Below are positions 11,655 through 24,891 of a DNA stretch of 44,222 nt, piece by piece. A model generated the notes under the pieces. The model was given only the letters and a program-made list of their open reading frames with translations, did not search any database and was not told the DNA's origin. Both the position numbers and the translations under genes were made by a program. This stretch comes from Xenophilus sp. L33 (GTDB taxonomy: Bacteria > Pseudomonadota > Gammaproteobacteria > Burkholderiales > Burkholderiaceae_C): NCBI RefSeq assembly GCF_009765735.1, contig NZ_LMUW01000098.1, positions 1-44,222 of the forward strand, written 5' to 3'. Position 1 is the first letter of the stretch, and the number at the start of each line of letters is the position of its first letter.

Positions 11655-12338
11655 TCAAGGGGTATCCGTGCCACGGGTTGCCAGTTCCTTCACACCGATG
11701 CCGATCATGAAAGTCTCCGAAGATTTGTCGCGGGAGGCCTTCGGCTTGATCGGTTTCACGATGCGGAAGTTTTCCTTGAAGAGACGCGTCAGCTCGGCAT
11801 AGCCGGCGCCATGGAACAGCTTGGCCACCAAGGCGCCTTCCGGCTTCATGTGGTGGCGGGCGAAGTCGATCGCAAGCTCGATCAGGTCGGCGACCCGGGC
11901 GCTGTCGGCCGAGGCGATGCCCGACAGGTTGGGCGCCATGTCGGACACCACCAGGTCGGCCAGGCGACCATCGAGCGCCGTCGTCAACCGCTCCAGCACC
12001 TCGGCCTCGCGGAAGTCGCCCTGCAGGAAGGTGACGCCCTCGATCGGCTCCATCGGCAGCAGGTCGAGCGCGACGATCGTGCCGGCCAGGGTGCCGGCGG
12101 CGGCGCCGCCGGGCGACATCCGGCGCCGGAGGTATTGGCTCCAGGCGCCCGGCGTCGAGCCGAGGTCGACCACCAGCTGGCCGGGCTTGACCAGGCTCAA
12201 GGTCTCGTCGATCTCCTTGAGCTTGTAGGCGGCGCGGGCCCGGTACCCCTCCTTGTTGGCCAGCTTGACGTACGGATCGTTGAGGTGATCGTGCAGCCAA
12301 GCCTTGTTGAGTTTCTTCGCTTTGGGTTTGGGGTTCAT
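11655..12338 (-). CDS. rlmE: 23S rRNA 2'-O-ribose U2552 methyltransferase RlmE
   Basis: A 227-residue FtsJ/RrmJ-type SAM-dependent methyltransferase that modifies U2552 of 23S rRNA late in 50S assembly. It has the N-terminal basic stretch and [13 protein letters not shown] (catalytic Lys), the SAM loop [25 protein letters not shown] with the catalytic Asp, and KLFHGAGY with a third catalytic Lys. The family's usual length is about 210-220. The ATG at 12338 begins [12 protein letters not shown]. It is divergent from yhbY and is followed by ftsH, the same arrangement as in E. coli. Confidence 0.95.
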   Translation of the reverse strand: MNPKPKAKKLNKAWLHDHLNDPYVKLANKEGYRARAAYKLKEIDETLSLVKPGQLVVDLGSTPGAWSQYLRRRMSPGGAAAGTLAGTIVALDLLPMEPIEGVTFLQGDFREAEVLERLTTALDGRLADLVVSDMAPNLSGIASADSARVADLIELAIDFARHHMKPEGALVAKLFHGAGYAELTRLFKENFRIVKPIKPKASRDKSSETFMIGIGVKELATRGTDTP

Positions 12339-12359
12339 GGGACGCTCGATAATACGGGG
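12339..12359. promoter_or_regulatory. Shared divergent promoter region of rlmE and yhbY
   Basis: The two start codons are only 21 bases apart. The single AT-rich spot gives GATAAT on the plus strand (12348-12353) and TATTAT on the minus strand (12354-12349). Normal spacing puts the yhbY transcription start on the A of its ATG (12360) and the rlmE start about four bases before its ATG. Neither gene has a usable Shine-Dalgarno in this gap; GGGG directly abuts the yhbY ATG. The -35 matches are weak on both strands. Confidence 0.45.
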
Positions 12360-12839
12360 ATGCCCGCCATTCAACTGACCCCCGCGCAGCGCAAGGAGCA
12401 CCGCTCCGAAGCGCACCACCTGGACCCGATCGTGATGATCGGCGGCGACGGGCTCACCCCCGCCGTCAAGAAGGAAGCCGACGCCGCGCTCAAGGCCCAC
12501 GGCCTGATCAAGGTGCGCGTCTTCTCCGACGACCGCGCCGCCCGCGAGCTGATGCTCAAGACCCTGGCCGACGAGCTGGACGCCGCGCCGATCCAGCACA
12601 TCGGCAAGCTGCTGGTGCTGTGGCGCCCGATCCCCGAGAAGGAGCGCACCGTCGACGAGGACCGCATGCCCGGCCCGCGCGACGTCAAGGTCATCAAGTA
12701 CGCCAAGCGCTTCGGCCAGCGCCCCGAGATCAAGACGCTGCGGGTGCTGGGCAACCAGCGCCTGACGCCCGGCGGCACCATCAAGCGCGCCAAGGCCAAG
12801 CGGCCGCTGTCGGCGAAGAAGCGGAACCAGGCTGACTGA
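12360..12839 (+). CDS. yhbY: YhbY-type CRM-domain RNA-binding protein
   Basis: A 159-residue protein with an N-terminal CRM domain (about 1-100), an RNA-binding fold linked to pre-50S ribosome assembly. It begins [20 protein letters not shown] and contains [12 protein letters not shown] and [11 protein letters not shown], the CRM-core pattern. E. coli YhbY is about 97 residues, so this protein carries an added basic C-terminal tail of about 55 residues (ending [13 protein letters not shown]), common in beta-proteobacterial members and probably also RNA-contacting. It is divergent from rlmE and the next gene starts two bases after its stop. Confidence 0.9.
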   Translation: MPAIQLTPAQRKEHRSEAHHLDPIVMIGGDGLTPAVKKEADAALKAHGLIKVRVFSDDRAARELMLKTLADELDAAPIQHIGKLLVLWRPIPEKERTVDEDRMPGPRDVKVIKYAKRFGQRPEIKTLRVLGNQRLTPGGTIKRAKAKRPLSAKKRNQAD

Positions 12840-12841
12840 GG

Positions 12842-13606
12842 ATGCCGAGCGCGACCGCGGGCCAGCCGCAGCGGCACGTCCTGTGCATGAAATGGGGCAC
12901 CAAGTACGGCCCCGACTACGTCAATCGCCTCTACGCGATGGTGCGCCGGCACTTGAGCGGCGACTTCAGCTTCGTCTGCCTGACCGACGACCCGAAGGGC
13001 ATCCGCAGCGAGGTGCAGTGCTTCCCGATCCCGCCGCTGGCGCTCGAGCTGGCGCCGGGCCAGGTCGACCGGGCCTGGAAGAAGCTCACCACCTTCGAGG
13101 CCGACCTGCACGGCCTGCGCGGCACCGCGCTCTTCATCGACCTTGACGTGGTGGTGGTCGGCAGCCTCGACGCCTTCTTCGAGCTGCCGGGCGACTTCCT
13201 GATCATCCACGACTACGCGCGGCCCTGGCGGCGCCGCAAGATCACCGGCAACTCGTCGGTCTACCGCTTCGAGCTGGGCGCGCACCCGGACGTGCTGGCG
13301 CACTTTCGCCAGAACATGGACGCGGTGCAGGCCGAGTACCGCAACGAGCAGACCTACCTGTCGGACTTCATGTACCGCAAGGGCACCCTCGCCTACTGGC
13401 CCGAAGCCTGGTGCCCGAGCTTCAAGTACCACGGCATCCCGACCTGGCCGACCAACTACTGGCGCGAGCCCTTCGTGCCGGAAGGCGCGCGGATCATGGT
13501 CTTCCACGGCGAATGCAATCCGCCCGACGCGCTGGCCGGCCGGCGCAACCGGCGCTTCCGCTTCATCCGCCCGGCGCGCTGGATCACGCGCTTCTGGCAC
13601 GCCTGA
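12842..13606 (+). CDS. Glycosyltransferase-like protein, GT-A type (predicted)
   Basis: A 254-residue protein with no signal peptide. [17 protein letters not shown] near residues 97-113 contains a DxD-type motif (DLD) set in a strand, as in nucleotide-sugar-binding GT-A enzymes. The segments [20 protein letters not shown] and [16 protein letters not shown] NEQTYLSDF also resemble GT8-related and capsule or LPS glycosyltransferases. Substrate and product are unknown. It starts two bases after yhbY, so it is probably cotranscribed; the sequence gives no direct link to ribosome assembly. An internal ATG at 12887 is an alternative start, leaving [13 protein letters not shown] at the N terminus. 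The family call rests on the DxD strand and general pattern. Confidence 0.6.
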   Translation: MPSATAGQPQRHVLCMKWGTKYGPDYVNRLYAMVRRHLSGDFSFVCLTDDPKGIRSEVQCFPIPPLALELAPGQVDRAWKKLTTFEADLHGLRGTALFIDLDVVVVGSLDAFFELPGDFLIIHDYARPWRRRKITGNSSVYRFELGAHPDVLAHFRQNMDAVQAEYRNEQTYLSDFMYRKGTLAYWPEAWCPSFKYHGIPTWPTNYWREPFVPEGARIMVFHGECNPPDALAGRRNRRFRFIRPARWITRFWHA

Positions 13607-13619
13607 GCAGGCGATTCGA

Positions 13620-14036
13620 TCAGGCGGCCGCCGGACGCCCCATGCGCCAGAGCAGGATGCCGGCGCAGATCCACTGCAGCAGGTACATGCCGCTGCCCAC
13701 CGAATGCCAGAGCGCCAGGTTGTCGCGCGCCAGGATGCGCGGCGCGACCGCATACTGCTGCAGCAGCGCCAGCAGCAGCGCGACGACGATCACCGAGATG
13801 GCGGCCCGCGGCGCGCCCGTGATGCGTTCGCCGCCCTGCGCGCGATAGTGCACCAGCAGAACCAGGCCGCAGCCGAGCGCGATCCAGGTCTGGGCGGCGA
13901 AGAGCTGGCCGGCGAAATTGCCGGCCACCGACGGATTGCCGAGCTTCGCGAACAGCATCGGCACCACCAGGAAGCCGATGGTGGTCAGGCTGCCCCACCA
14001 CAAGGCAGCCAGCAGCAGGGCGATGCGGTCTTTCAT
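13620..14036 (-). CDS. DUF4149 domain-containing membrane protein
   Basis: A 138-residue integral membrane protein with about four hydrophobic helices (roughly 5-25, 45-62, 80-98, 110-130). The N-terminal WWGSLTTIGFLVVPMLF and the central FAAQTW segments are typical of DUF4149, small proteins also found beside greA in other Burkholderiales. No function is known. It lies 22 bases downstream of greA and ends 13 bases from the convergent glycosyltransferase-like gene. Confidence 0.8.
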   Translation of the reverse strand: MKDRIALLLAALWWGSLTTIGFLVVPMLFAKLGNPSVAGNFAGQLFAAQTWIALGCGLVLLVHYRAQGGERITGAPRAAISVIVVALLLALLQQYAVAPRILARDNLALWHSVGSGMYLLQWICAGILLWRMGRPAAA

Positions 14037-14058
14037 TCGGGTCTTGTCGAGCCGGCTG

Positions 14059-14535
14059 TCAGACGTAGCTGACCCGGACGATCTCGTAGCGCTTGATGCC
14101 GCCGGGCGCCTGCACCTCGGCGGTGTCGCCCTCCTCCTTGCCGATCAGCGCGCGGGCGATCGGGCTGGAGACGTTGATCAGGCCCAGCTTCAGGTCGGCC
14201 TCGTCCTCGCCGACGATCTGGTACTTGACCGCGTCGCCGGTCTTCTCGTCTTCCAGTTCGACGGTCGAGCCGAAGACCACCTTGCCGCCGGCGTCGAGCG
14301 AGCTCGGATCGATGATCTGGGCCGCCGAGAGCTTGCCTTCGATGTCCTGGATGCGGCCTTCGATGAAGCCCTGGCGGTCCTTGGCGACTTCGTATTCGGC
14401 GTTCTCGCTCAGGTCGCCCTGCGCCCGCGCCTCGGCGATCGCATTGATGACCCACGGGCGGTCGACGGTCTTCAGCCGCTGCAGTTCTTCACGCAGCTTC
14501 TGCGCACCCAGCTTGGTGATCGGGATGGTGGCCAT
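14059..14535 (-). CDS. greA: Transcription elongation factor GreA
   Basis: A 158-residue GreA, the standard length. It rescues backtracked RNA polymerase by stimulating transcript cleavage through the secondary channel. The N-terminal coiled coil carries the acidic tip in [14 protein letters not shown], where the conserved Asp and Glu act; the C-terminal FKBP-like domain ends at [10 protein letters not shown]. The ATG at 14535 gives [14 protein letters not shown], the usual start; the frame is open further upstream but runs into a terminator hairpin. Confidence 0.97.
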   Translation of the reverse strand: MATIPITKLGAQKLREELQRLKTVDRPWVINAIAEARAQGDLSENAEYEVAKDRQGFIEGRIQDIEGKLSAAQIIDPSSLDAGGKVVFGSTVELEDEKTGDAVKYQIVGEDEADLKLGLINVSSPIARALIGKEEGDTAEVQAPGGIKRYEIVRVSYV

Positions 14536-14557
14536 TCTTGTTGCTCCAGAAAGCGAA

Positions 14558-14583
14558 ACCGCCGAACGCTGCCGTTCGGCGGT
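14558..14583 (-). terminator. Intrinsic terminator between kdoO and greA
   Basis: A perfect 11-pair stem (14558-14568 with 14573-14583) closes on a four-base loop. On the minus strand it is followed by an interrupted T tract (TTTCGCTTTCT). It lies between the kdoO stop and the greA start, so greA may have its own promoter or rely on read-through. Confidence 0.65.
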
Positions 14584-14599
14584 CAAGGGGGAGAAATGA

Positions 14600-15469
14600 T
14601 CAGACGAGCGTTCGTCCGGTCAGCCGGCTCAGGATGGCGAGCGGGCTCGAATCGGGATTGTATTGCCTGGCGGCGGGCAGATGCAGGGTCTGCTCCAGCA
14701 TGTACTGGCCCGACATGACCGCGTGCGAGGTCTGGTCGGAGAAGCACACCCAGACCGAACCGGGCGGAAAAGGCACGGTCTGCTGGGGCGAATTCTTCTG
14801 GTAGTCGAGGTCCGACTTCATGCCGTCGTGCAACTGCAGCATGAGGTGGTCGTATTCGCTGCGGTGCGACTTGGTCACCCGCAGCGCCCGCAGCAACGCC
14901 GCCTGCACGTGCGAATAGGGCTTGGCCCGCGGCAGGAAGCGCCTGGCCATCGTCTCGAAGGGCTCGCCGACCCGCCACACCCGCGGCGCGCCGTCCGGAT
15001 TGGCGTTGGTGAACACGCGCAGGATGCGCTCGCCGTAGTTCGGCCGCGACGGGAACGAATCGATGTGCAGCCGCTTGTCGTCCGCGCGCCAGGACTGCAC
15101 CCGCGATTCGACCTGCGCCGGCCGGTAGCTGGTCGGCGCGATGCGCAGCGCCGGCGTGTAGTGCGGCAGCAGGCCGTGGATCAGCTGCTGTGCCTGGTCG
15201 GCGTAGCGCTTGACCATGCCGGCGACCGCGCGCTGCGTGCCTTCGTCGCCGGCCACGCCCTTGATGCGGCCCGCCGTATCGAGGCTGATGTTGCGCACGT
15301 CCGGCGACAGCACCGAAGGCGTCAGCAAGGCCCGCTCCTCGGGCTTGAGCTCGAAACCCAGCCGCGGGAAGCAGAGCACCTTGCCGGCCTCCAGCGCTGC
15401 GATCCAGTCGTCGTTGGACGTGACGGCGCCCCAGTCGGCCAGGTCGAGTTCGACGAGTTGGGACTCCAT
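14600..15469 (-). CDS. kdoO: Kdo 3-hydroxylase, Fe(II)/2-oxoglutarate-dependent
   Basis: A 289-residue protein of the Kdo hydroxylase family, which in Burkholderia and Yersinia converts the outer Kdo of the LPS inner core to Ko (D-glycero-D-talo-octulosonic acid). The iron ligands fit [12 protein letters not shown] (His135, Asp137) and a distal His in [10 protein letters not shown] (His249). No signal peptide or membrane segment is seen, as expected for an enzyme acting at the inner face on a lipid substrate. It follows carB by ten bases and is followed by a terminator before greA. The assignment rests on recalled family similarity plus the metal motif. Confidence 0.85.
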   Translation of the reverse strand: MESQLVELDLADWGAVTSNDDWIAALEAGKVLCFPRLGFELKPEERALLTPSVLSPDVRNISLDTAGRIKGVAGDEGTQRAVAGMVKRYADQAQQLIHGLLPHYTPALRIAPTSYRPAQVESRVQSWRADDKRLHIDSFPSRPNYGERILRVFTNANPDGAPRVWRVGEPFETMARRFLPRAKPYSHVQAALLRALRVTKSHRSEYDHLMLQLHDGMKSDLDYQKNSPQQTVPFPPGSVWVCFSDQTSHAVMSGQYMLEQTLHLPAARQYNPDSSPLAILSRLTGRTLV

Positions 15470-15479
15470 GGACCGGCTT

Positions 15480-18699
<3,220 letters not shown>

Positions 18700-18707
<8 letters not shown>

Positions 18708-19899
18708 TCTTCTGTCCTTCTTTGTGACCTTGCATGAGTGCCGTGAAGCGATCGAACAAATAGCCGATGTCGTGCGGGCCCGGCGAGGCTTCGGGGTGTC
18801 CCTGGAAGCAGAACGCGGGCTTGTCGGTGCGTGCCAGGCCCTGCAGCGTGTTGTCGAACAGGCTGATGTGCGTGGGTCGCAGGTTGGCCGGCAGCGACTT
18901 CTCGTCGACCGCGAAGCCGTGGTTCTGGCTCGTGATGCTCACGCGGCCGTCGTCGAGGTCCTTGACCGGATGGTTGGCGCCGTGGTGGCCGAACTTCATC
19001 TTGAAGGTCTTGGCGCCCGAGGCCAGCGCCATGATCTGGTGGCCCAGGCAGATGCCGAAGGTCGGGATGCCGGTCTCGATCAGTTCCTTCACGGCCGCGA
19101 TCGCGTAGTCGCAAGGCTCCGGGTCGCCCGGGCCGTTGGCCAGGAAGATGCCGTCGGGCTTGAGCTTGAGCACGTCGGCCGCCGGCGTCTCGGCCGGCAC
19201 CACCGTGATGCGCGCCCCGCGCTGGGCGATCATGCGCAGGATGTTCTTCTTCACGCCGTAGTCGAAGGCGACGACGTGGAACTTGGGCGTGATCTGCACG
19301 CCGTAGCCCGGCTTGCCGTTCAGGTTCACCAGCTTCCATTCGGTCTGGGTCCATTCGTAGGTCTGCTTGACCGAGACGACCTTGGCGAGGTCGAGGCCGG
19401 CCATCGACGGCGCGGTCTTGGCGGCGGCTACCGCCTTGTCGATCAGCCCCTGGCTGACCGCTTCGCCTTCGGCCAGCCCGAGGATGCAGCCGTTCTGCGC
19501 ACCGTGCGTGCGCAGGTGGCGGGTCAGCTTGCGGGTGTCGATGTTGGCGATCGCGACCGTCTTGCCCTGCACCAGGTAGTCGCTCAGCGTCGCGGTGTGG
19601 CGGAAGTTGGAGGCGACCAGCGGCAGGTCCTTGATGATCAGGCCGGCGGCGTGGATCTTGTCGGCCTCGATGTCTTCAGGGTTGACGCCGTAGTTGCCGA
19701 TGTGCGGATACGTGAGCGTCACGATCTGCTGGCAATAGCTCGGGTCCGTCAGGATTTCCTGGTAACCGGTCATCGCGGTGTTGAACACCACTTCGCCGGT
19801 CGTGGCGCCGGTGGCGCCGATCGAGTTGCCGAGAAAGACCGTGCCGTCTGCAAGCGCCAGGATGGCGGGCGGGAATTTTCCCTTGAGAGACAAAAGCAC
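18700..19899 (-). CDS. carA: Carbamoyl-phosphate synthase small (glutaminase) subunit
   Basis: A 399-residue CarA. The N-terminal domain begins [19 protein letters not shown], and the C-terminal class I glutaminase has the nucleophile Cys in [13 protein letters not shown] and the His-x-Glu pair in CFQGHPEAS. The best start is GTG at 19899: it has CGGAG seven bases upstream and matches the family's N terminus. The reading frame stays open well upstream, but that part is low-complexity and lies in the leader. The final codons overlap carB. Confidence 0.96.
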
Positions 19900-20019
19900 T
19901 GGGATCTCCGGATGGATGACGCCCAAAGCGAACCCAAGAAGTGACTCGGGGGTTGCGACTTTCGTCCTGGAGGTGGCTTGCGTGCGCTGTGGGCGGGGGT
20001 GTATGCGGGAAAGCCCTTG

Positions 20020-20025
20020 ATTATA
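20020..20025 (-). promoter_or_regulatory. -10 element of the carA promoter
   Basis: A perfect TATAAT on the minus strand is the strongest -10 in this part of the window. The -35 is poor: TCTTCA lies 17 bases upstream (20048-20043). The element overlaps the stop codon of the upstream methyltransferase gene (20021-20023). It implies a start near 20013 and a leader of about 115 bases, in which I see no attenuator hairpin or clear leader peptide. The gap 19900-20020 holds only this leader. Confidence 0.6.
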
Positions 20026-20788
20026 GACTGGCCGACCCGGCGTGAAGACAGATGGCGGCCGCCGCCGCCACATTGAGCGACTCCTCGCCGCCGGGCTGCG
20101 CGATGCGCACATGCAGGTCGGCCCGGTCCTCCAGCGCCGCCGACACGCCCTGCCCTTCATGGCCCATCAACCAGGCGCAGGGATAGGGCAAGCGGGCCTG
20201 GTGCAGCCATTCGCCGCGGTGCGAACTGGTCGCCACCAGCGGCATGTCCAGGGCGTCCAGCGCCTCGACCTCGACGCCTTCGATCAGCCGCAGCCCGAAG
20301 TGCGCGCCCATGCCGGCCCGCAGCACCTTCGGCGACCAGAGCGCCGCGGTGCCCTTGAGCGCAATGACCTGGCGGTAGCCGAAGGCGGACGCGCTGCGCA
20401 GGATCGAGCCGACGTTGCCGGCGTCCTGCAGGCGGTCGAGGATCACCGTCGGCATGTGGGGATCGATCGCCGGCCGCTCCGGCAGGTCGAGCACGAAACC
20501 CATCGGCGCCGGCGATTCGAGGCTGCTGATGGCGCCGAGCAGCGAATCGGCGACCACCACCGTGCGCTCCGCCACCTCGCCCCACTGGTGCCGCAGACTG
20601 GCCCAGAGCGATTCGGCGAAGACCGCGATCGCCGGCCGCACGCCGCGTTCGCGCGCCGCCCGACAGAGGTGGTCGCCCTCGAGCCAGACCCGCCCCGCCT
20701 TGCGGTAGGCGCCGGGGTCGTTCGCCAGTTTGCGAAGTTCTTTCAGCAACGGGTTGTCCTTGGAAGTGATCGGCACCGGATCGGTCAC
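20021..20788 (-). CDS. TrmH/SpoU-family RNA 2'-O-methyltransferase
   Basis: A 255-residue SPOUT methyltransferase with an N-terminal substrate-binding domain (about 10-100, SpoU_sub_bind-like) and the catalytic knot. The three SpoU motifs are visible: [26 protein letters not shown] and [15 protein letters not shown]. The target could be rRNA (RlmB or TsnR-like) or tRNA and cannot be told from sequence. The GTG start at 20788 forms a GTGA overlap with rnhB, so it is probably coupled to it. In Burkholderiales this gene commonly ends the lpxB-rnhB block. Confidence 0.88.
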   Translation of the reverse strand: MTDPVPITSKDNPLLKELRKLANDPGAYRKAGRVWLEGDHLCRAARERGVRPAIAVFAESLWASLRHQWGEVAERTVVVADSLLGAISSLESPAPMGFVLDLPERPAIDPHMPTVILDRLQDAGNVGSILRSASAFGYRQVIALKGTAALWSPKVLRAGMGAHFGLRLIEGVEVEALDALDMPLVATSSHRGEWLHQARLPYPCAWLMGHEGQGVSAALEDRADLHVRIAQPGGEESLNVAAAAAICLHAGSASL

Positions 20789-21513
20789 GGAGCGGCCTCG
20801 TCCAGCCCTTCGAGCGAACCGCTGGTCGCCGTCACCTGGAAGGTCATCGCGAAGGCGCCGGCATCCACCTCGTCGTCGCGCAGCGGATCGGCGGCCCGCG
20901 CCAGGGCGGCCGCCACCGGGCTGAACGACCTGCGATGGTGCACGCAGGCGCCGTGGCGCCAGAGCGCCTCCAGGTGCTCGGGCGTGCCGTAGCCCTTGTG
21001 GCCGGCGAAGCCGTAGTGCGGGAATTCGGCGTGCAGGTCTTCGCAGAGCCGGTCGCGGTGCACCTTGGCCAGGATCGAGGCGGCCGAGATCGCCTTCACC
21101 AGCGCGTCGCCCTTGACCACCGCCTCGGCCAGCATGCTGAGCGTCGGCAGCCGGTTGCCGTCCACCAGCACCTTCACCGGCTTGAGGCGCAGGCCTTCGA
21201 CCGCCCGGCGCATTGCCAGCATCGTTGCCTGCAGGATGTTGTGGGTGTCGATCTCCTCGACGCTCGCGGAAGCGACGGAACAGCACAGCGCCTTGGCCAG
21301 GATCTGGTCGTTGAGGCGCTCGCGCTGCAGCGCGGTCAGGGTCTTGGAATCGGCCAGGCCGCGGATCGGCCGCTTGTCGTCGAGGATCACCGCCGCCGCG
21401 ACCACCGGCCCGGCCAACGGGCCGCGACCGGCTTCGTCGACGCCGGCCATCAGGCCGGGGCCGTCCCACAGAAGCCGGGCCTGCTCAGCCCGCAAGAACT
21501 TTCTGGATCGCAT
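20785..21513 (-). CDS. rnhB: Ribonuclease HII
   Basis: A 242-residue RNase HII, which cuts RNA in RNA/DNA hybrids and removes misincorporated ribonucleotides. The catalytic DEAGRG is at residues 26-31; further acidic residues occur in VLVDGN and the [11 protein letters not shown] region. A tail of ~35 residues follows the usual core end ([11 protein letters not shown]). The ATG at 21513 overlaps lpxB by 29 bases; a start nearer the core (ATG at residue 22) is possible but would trim the usual N-terminal strand. Confidence 0.93.
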   Translation of the reverse strand: MRSRKFLRAEQARLLWDGPGLMAGVDEAGRGPLAGPVVAAAVILDDKRPIRGLADSKTLTALQRERLNDQILAKALCCSVASASVEEIDTHNILQATMLAMRRAVEGLRLKPVKVLVDGNRLPTLSMLAEAVVKGDALVKAISAASILAKVHRDRLCEDLHAEFPHYGFAGHKGYGTPEHLEALWRHGACVHHRRSFSPVAAALARAADPLRDDEVDAGAFAMTFQVTATSGSLEGLDEAAP

Positions 21514-22636
21514 CGGCGCACAGTGTCGGGGTATCGCGCTGCAATTCGGCGTGCATCGCGGAAAAACGTTGTTGCAAGGCGTGAACCCGCTCCGGCGAGT
21601 CCAGCCATGCCAGGGTGGCGTCGGCCAGCGCGCTGGGCGTGGCAGCTTCCTGCAGCACCTCGGGCACCACGAATTCGCGGCTCAGGATGTTCGGCAGCCC
21701 GACCCAGGGCTGCAACTGCTTGCGCTGCATGACCAGCTTCCAGCTGAGCGGATTCATGTAGTAGGAGATGACCATCGGCCGCTTGTAGAGCGCCGCCTCG
21801 AGCGTGGCGGTGCCGCTGGCGATCAGCGTGACGTCGCAAGCGGCGAGCGCGGCGTGCGACTGGCCGTCGAGCAAGGTCACCTGGCCGGCCATCGGGCCCT
21901 CTTGCAGCATCCGCTCCATCTCGGCCCGCAGCGCCGGCAGCACCGGGCAGATGAAGCGAAGCGTTGGCCGGGACTGGCGCATCAGCGCGGCGGTCTCGAA
22001 GAATCGTGCCGCCAGGTAGCGCAGTTCGGAGCGCCGGCTGCCCGGCAGCAGCGCGACGATGGTCGCGTCGGCTTCCAGGCCGAGCGCGCGCCGTGCCGCC
22101 GCCTGGTCGGGCGCCATCGGGATCACCCGCGCCAACGGATGGCCGACGTAACTGCCCGCCACGCCATGCTCGGCCAGCAGCGCCGGCTCGAACGGGAAGA
22201 TGCACAGCACATGGTCGGCCGCCGCGCTCAGCTTGTGCACCCGCTCCGGCCGCCAGGCCCAGAACGACGGGCAGATGAAGTGCACTGTCCTGATGCCGCG
22301 GCCGCGCAGGCCGGTCTCGAGGTCGAGGTTGAAGTCCGGCGCGTCGACGCCGATGAAGAGGTCCGGCGGTTCGCGCAGCAGGCGGGCGCGCAACTGGCGG
22401 CGGATGCCGGCGATCTCGGCGTAGTGGCGCAGCACCTCGACATAGCCTCGTACGGCCAGCTTCTCCTGCGGCCACCAGGTCTGGAAGCCGCGGGCCAGCA
22501 TCTGCGGGCCGCCGATGCCGACCGTCTGGACGTCGGGCCAGCGCGGCTTCAGGCCGTCGAGCAGCAGCCCGGCGAGCAGGTCGCCCGAGGCTTCGCCGGC
22601 GACCATCGCGAACCGTCGTGGCGCAGCGCTGGACAC
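21485..22636 (-). CDS. lpxB: Lipid-A-disaccharide synthase
   Basis: A 383-residue GT19 glycosyltransferase that joins UDP-2,3-diacylglucosamine and lipid X into the lipid A disaccharide at the inner membrane. It has [12 protein letters not shown] near the N terminus, [26 protein letters not shown] and [10 protein letters not shown], all diagnostic. The start is GTG at 22636, sharing one base with the lpxA stop (TAGTG); an ATG eleven codons on (MVAGEASGD) is the alternative. Confidence 0.96.
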   Translation of the reverse strand: MSSAAPRRFAMVAGEASGDLLAGLLLDGLKPRWPDVQTVGIGGPQMLARGFQTWWPQEKLAVRGYVEVLRHYAEIAGIRRQLRARLLREPPDLFIGVDAPDFNLDLETGLRGRGIRTVHFICPSFWAWRPERVHKLSAAADHVLCIFPFEPALLAEHGVAGSYVGHPLARVIPMAPDQAAARRALGLEADATIVALLPGSRRSELRYLAARFFETAALMRQSRPTLRFICPVLPALRAEMERMLQEGPMAGQVTLLDGQSHAALAACDVTLIASGTATLEAALYKRPMVISYYMNPLSWKLVMQRKQLQPWVGLPNILSREFVVPEVLQEAATPSALADATLAWLDSPERVHALQQRFSAMHAELQRDTPTLCADAIQKVLAG

Positions 22637-23424
22637 TATCGGGCGATGCCGCCGGCCGAGCTGGCGAGGAAATCGTTCATGAGCGTCGCGTCCACCGCGG
22701 CCGACGGCGTCTCGGCGCCGAGCGCGGCGATGGCGGCGCAGGCCTCTTCCAGGGTCTTGCCCTGGCGGTAGAGCAGCTTGTGCATCTCGCGGATCGCCCC
22801 GAGGCGCTCGTTCGAGAAGTCGCGCCGGCGCAGGCCCACCAGGTTGACGCCGCGCACCGTGAGCGGATTGCCGTCGACCACCATGTAGGGCGGCACGTCC
22901 TTGTTCACGTGGCTGGCGAAGCCGACCATCGCGTGAGCGCCGATGCGCATGCGTTGCAGCACGCCGGCCAGGCCACCGACCGTGGCCCAGTCGCCGATCT
23001 GCACGTGCCCGGCCAGGGTGACGTTGTTGGCCATCGTGATCTGGCTGCCGAGCTGGCAGTCGTGCGCGATGTGCACGTAGGCCATGATCCAGTTGTCGTC
23101 GCCGACGCGGGTGACGCCGGCGTCCTGCACCGTGCCGAGGTTGAAGGTGCAGAACTCGCGGATCGTGTTGCGGTCGCCGATCGTCAGCTCGGTCGGCTCG
23201 CCGGCGTATTTCTTGTCCTGCGGGATCGCGCCGAGCGAGGCGAACTGGAACACCCGGTTGTCGCGGCCGAGCGTGGTCCGGCCTTCGATCACGCAATGGG
23301 GGCCGATGCTGGTGCCGGCGCCGATGCGCACCTGTGGGCCGATCACCGCATAGGGACCGACCTTGACCGTCGGGTCGAGCTCGGCCGCCGGATCGACCAG
23401 CGCCGTCGAATGGATCAACGTCAT
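22636..23424 (-). CDS. lpxA: UDP-N-acetylglucosamine O-acyltransferase
   Basis: A 262-residue left-handed beta-helix acyltransferase, first enzyme of lipid A synthesis, moving a 3-hydroxyacyl chain from ACP to UDP-GlcNAc. Hexapeptide repeats run from about residue 5 to 190. The catalytic His lies in [13 protein letters not shown], and the C-terminal helical domain contains [13 protein letters not shown]. It lies 15 bases after fabZ. The length matches the family. Confidence 0.96.
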   Translation of the reverse strand: MTLIHSTALVDPAAELDPTVKVGPYAVIGPQVRIGAGTSIGPHCVIEGRTTLGRDNRVFQFASLGAIPQDKKYAGEPTELTIGDRNTIREFCTFNLGTVQDAGVTRVGDDNWIMAYVHIAHDCQLGSQITMANNVTLAGHVQIGDWATVGGLAGVLQRMRIGAHAMVGFASHVNKDVPPYMVVDGNPLTVRGVNLVGLRRRDFSNERLGAIREMHKLLYRQGKTLEEACAAIAALGAETPSAAVDATLMNDFLASSAGGIAR

Positions 23425-23439
23425 TGCCGGGCGCGGGTC

Positions 23440-23895
23440 TCAGCTGATCGTGCGCATCGCGCACATCAAGGTGGCCTCGCAGGCCAGCTCGGTGCCGACC
23501 GTGGCGCGGCCCTTGAACTTGGAGATGCCGGCCTTCATGCGCTCGATCTCGACCTCCAGCACCAGCTGATCGCCCGGCTCGACCGGTCGCTTGAAGCGGG
23601 CGCCGTCGATCGCGGCGAAGTAGTAGATCGTGTTCTCGTCCGGAATGATGTCCAGCGAACGGAAGGACAGCAGCGCCGCCGCCTGCGCCATCGCCTCGAG
23701 CATCAGCACGCCCGGCATCACCGGCCGGTGCGGGAAGTGGCCGTTGAAGAAGGGCTCGTTCATGGTCACGTTCTTGAGCGCCGTGATGCGCTTGCCCTTT
23801 TCCATGTCGAGCACGCGGTCCACCAGCAGGAACGGATAGCGGTGCGGAAGCAGCTTCAGGATTTCGTGGATATCGATCGTTGTCGTCGTCGTCAT
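23440..23895 (-). CDS. fabZ: 3-hydroxyacyl-ACP dehydratase FabZ
   Basis: A 151-residue hotdog-fold dehydratase of type II fatty acid synthesis, acting on 3-hydroxyacyl-ACP, the same pool LpxA and LpxD draw on. It has [14 protein letters not shown], the catalytic His in [13 protein letters not shown] and Glu in LMLEAMAQA. The ATG at 23895 forms an ATGA overlap with the lpxD stop. A run of threonines after the start (MTTTTT) comes from a repeated GAC/GTC-type tract in the DNA. Confidence 0.96.
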   Translation of the reverse strand: MTTTTTIDIHEILKLLPHRYPFLLVDRVLDMEKGKRITALKNVTMNEPFFNGHFPHRPVMPGVLMLEAMAQAAALLSFRSLDIIPDENTIYYFAAIDGARFKRPVEPGDQLVLEVEIERMKAGISKFKGRATVGTELACEATLMCAMRTIS

Positions 23896-24875
23896 TGGGG
23901 ATCCTGCTTCGTCATTTTTTCCAGGGCTTTCAGCCGGTCCCGCAAACTGTGCAACTGCTTGAGCGTGGCGGCATTCTTCTCCCAGGCCGCATTGTCGTCG
24001 ATGGGAAAGACACCGGTGTAGTGGCCCGGCTTGAGGATCGAGCGGGTCACCAGCGAGGTCGCCGAGATGTGCACGTGGTCGGCGATGGTGAGATGGCCGA
24101 GCACCCCCGCCCGCCCGCCGATCGTGCAATACGCGCCGATGACCGCGCTGCCCGCCACCGCGGCGCAACCCGCCATGGCGGTGTGCTTGCCGACGTGGAC
24201 GTTGTGGCCGATCTGGATCAGGTTGTCGAGCTTGACGCCGTCCTCGATCACGGTGTCTTCGAGCGCGCCGCGGTCGATGCAGGTGTTGGCGCCGATCTCG
24301 ACGTCGTCGCCGATGCGCACCGCGCCCAGTTGCTCGATCTTGACCCAGGCCCCCTCGTGCGGTGCCAGGCCGAAGCCGTCGGCGCCGATGACCACGCCCG
24401 GATGCAGCAGGCAGCGCGCGCCGATGACGCAGTCCTCGCTGACCGTGACGCCGGACTTCAGCACCGTGTCGGCACCGATGCGCGCGCCCCGCTCGATCAC
24501 GCACAGCGCACCGATGCGGGCGCTCGGATCGACCACCGCCTCCGGATCGATCACCGCGCTCGGATGGATGCGCGCGGGCTCGGGCCGCGCATGCGCCTTC
24601 TTCCAGAGCTGGGTCAGCCGCGCGAAGTAGAGGTACGGGTCGGGCGTGAGGATGAAGGCGCCGCGCTCGGCGGCGGCCTCGCGCATGGCCGGCGCGACGA
24701 TCACGCAGCCGGCCTCCGAGCTGGCCAGTTCCTTCTTGTACTTGGGATGGCTCAGGAAGCTGATCGCATCGGGCGTGGCGTTGGCCAGCGGCGCCAGGCG
24801 TTCGATCTGGAAACCGTCATCGCCCTGGAGTTCGCCCCCGAGGGCGTCGACGATGGCGCCGAGCCGCAGTGCCAC
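23892..24875 (-). CDS. lpxD: UDP-3-O-acylglucosamine N-acyltransferase
   Basis: A 327-residue LpxD, third acylation step of lipid A. The N-terminal uridine-binding domain contains [20 protein letters not shown], followed by hexapeptide repeats (about 100-290) with the catalytic His in [19 protein letters not shown] and a short C-terminal helix. The length is a little below the E. coli enzyme (341). It lies 16 bases after skp. Confidence 0.96.
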   Translation of the reverse strand: MALRLGAIVDALGGELQGDDGFQIERLAPLANATPDAISFLSHPKYKKELASSEAGCVIVAPAMREAAAERGAFILTPDPYLYFARLTQLWKKAHARPEPARIHPSAVIDPEAVVDPSARIGALCVIERGARIGADTVLKSGVTVSEDCVIGARCLLHPGVVIGADGFGLAPHEGAWVKIEQLGAVRIGDDVEIGANTCIDRGALEDTVIEDGVKLDNLIQIGHNVHVGKHTAMAGCAAVAGSAVIGAYCTIGGRAGVLGHLTIADHVHISATSLVTRSILKPGHYTGVFPIDDNAAWEKNAATLKQLHSLRDRLKALEKMTKQDPQ

Positions 24876-24891
24876 GCCAGAACCGCGAACG

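Noticed and set aside
19900..20160. N-terminal extension of CarA, as the frame stays open
   Set aside because: It crosses the likely promoter and leader, and the GTG at 19899 gives the family's usual N terminus with a ribosome site.
23880..23895. GTC/GAC repeat at the start of fabZ as a possible slippage or phase-variation tract
   Set aside because: The run is only about four triplets long and in-frame changes would merely add or remove threonines.
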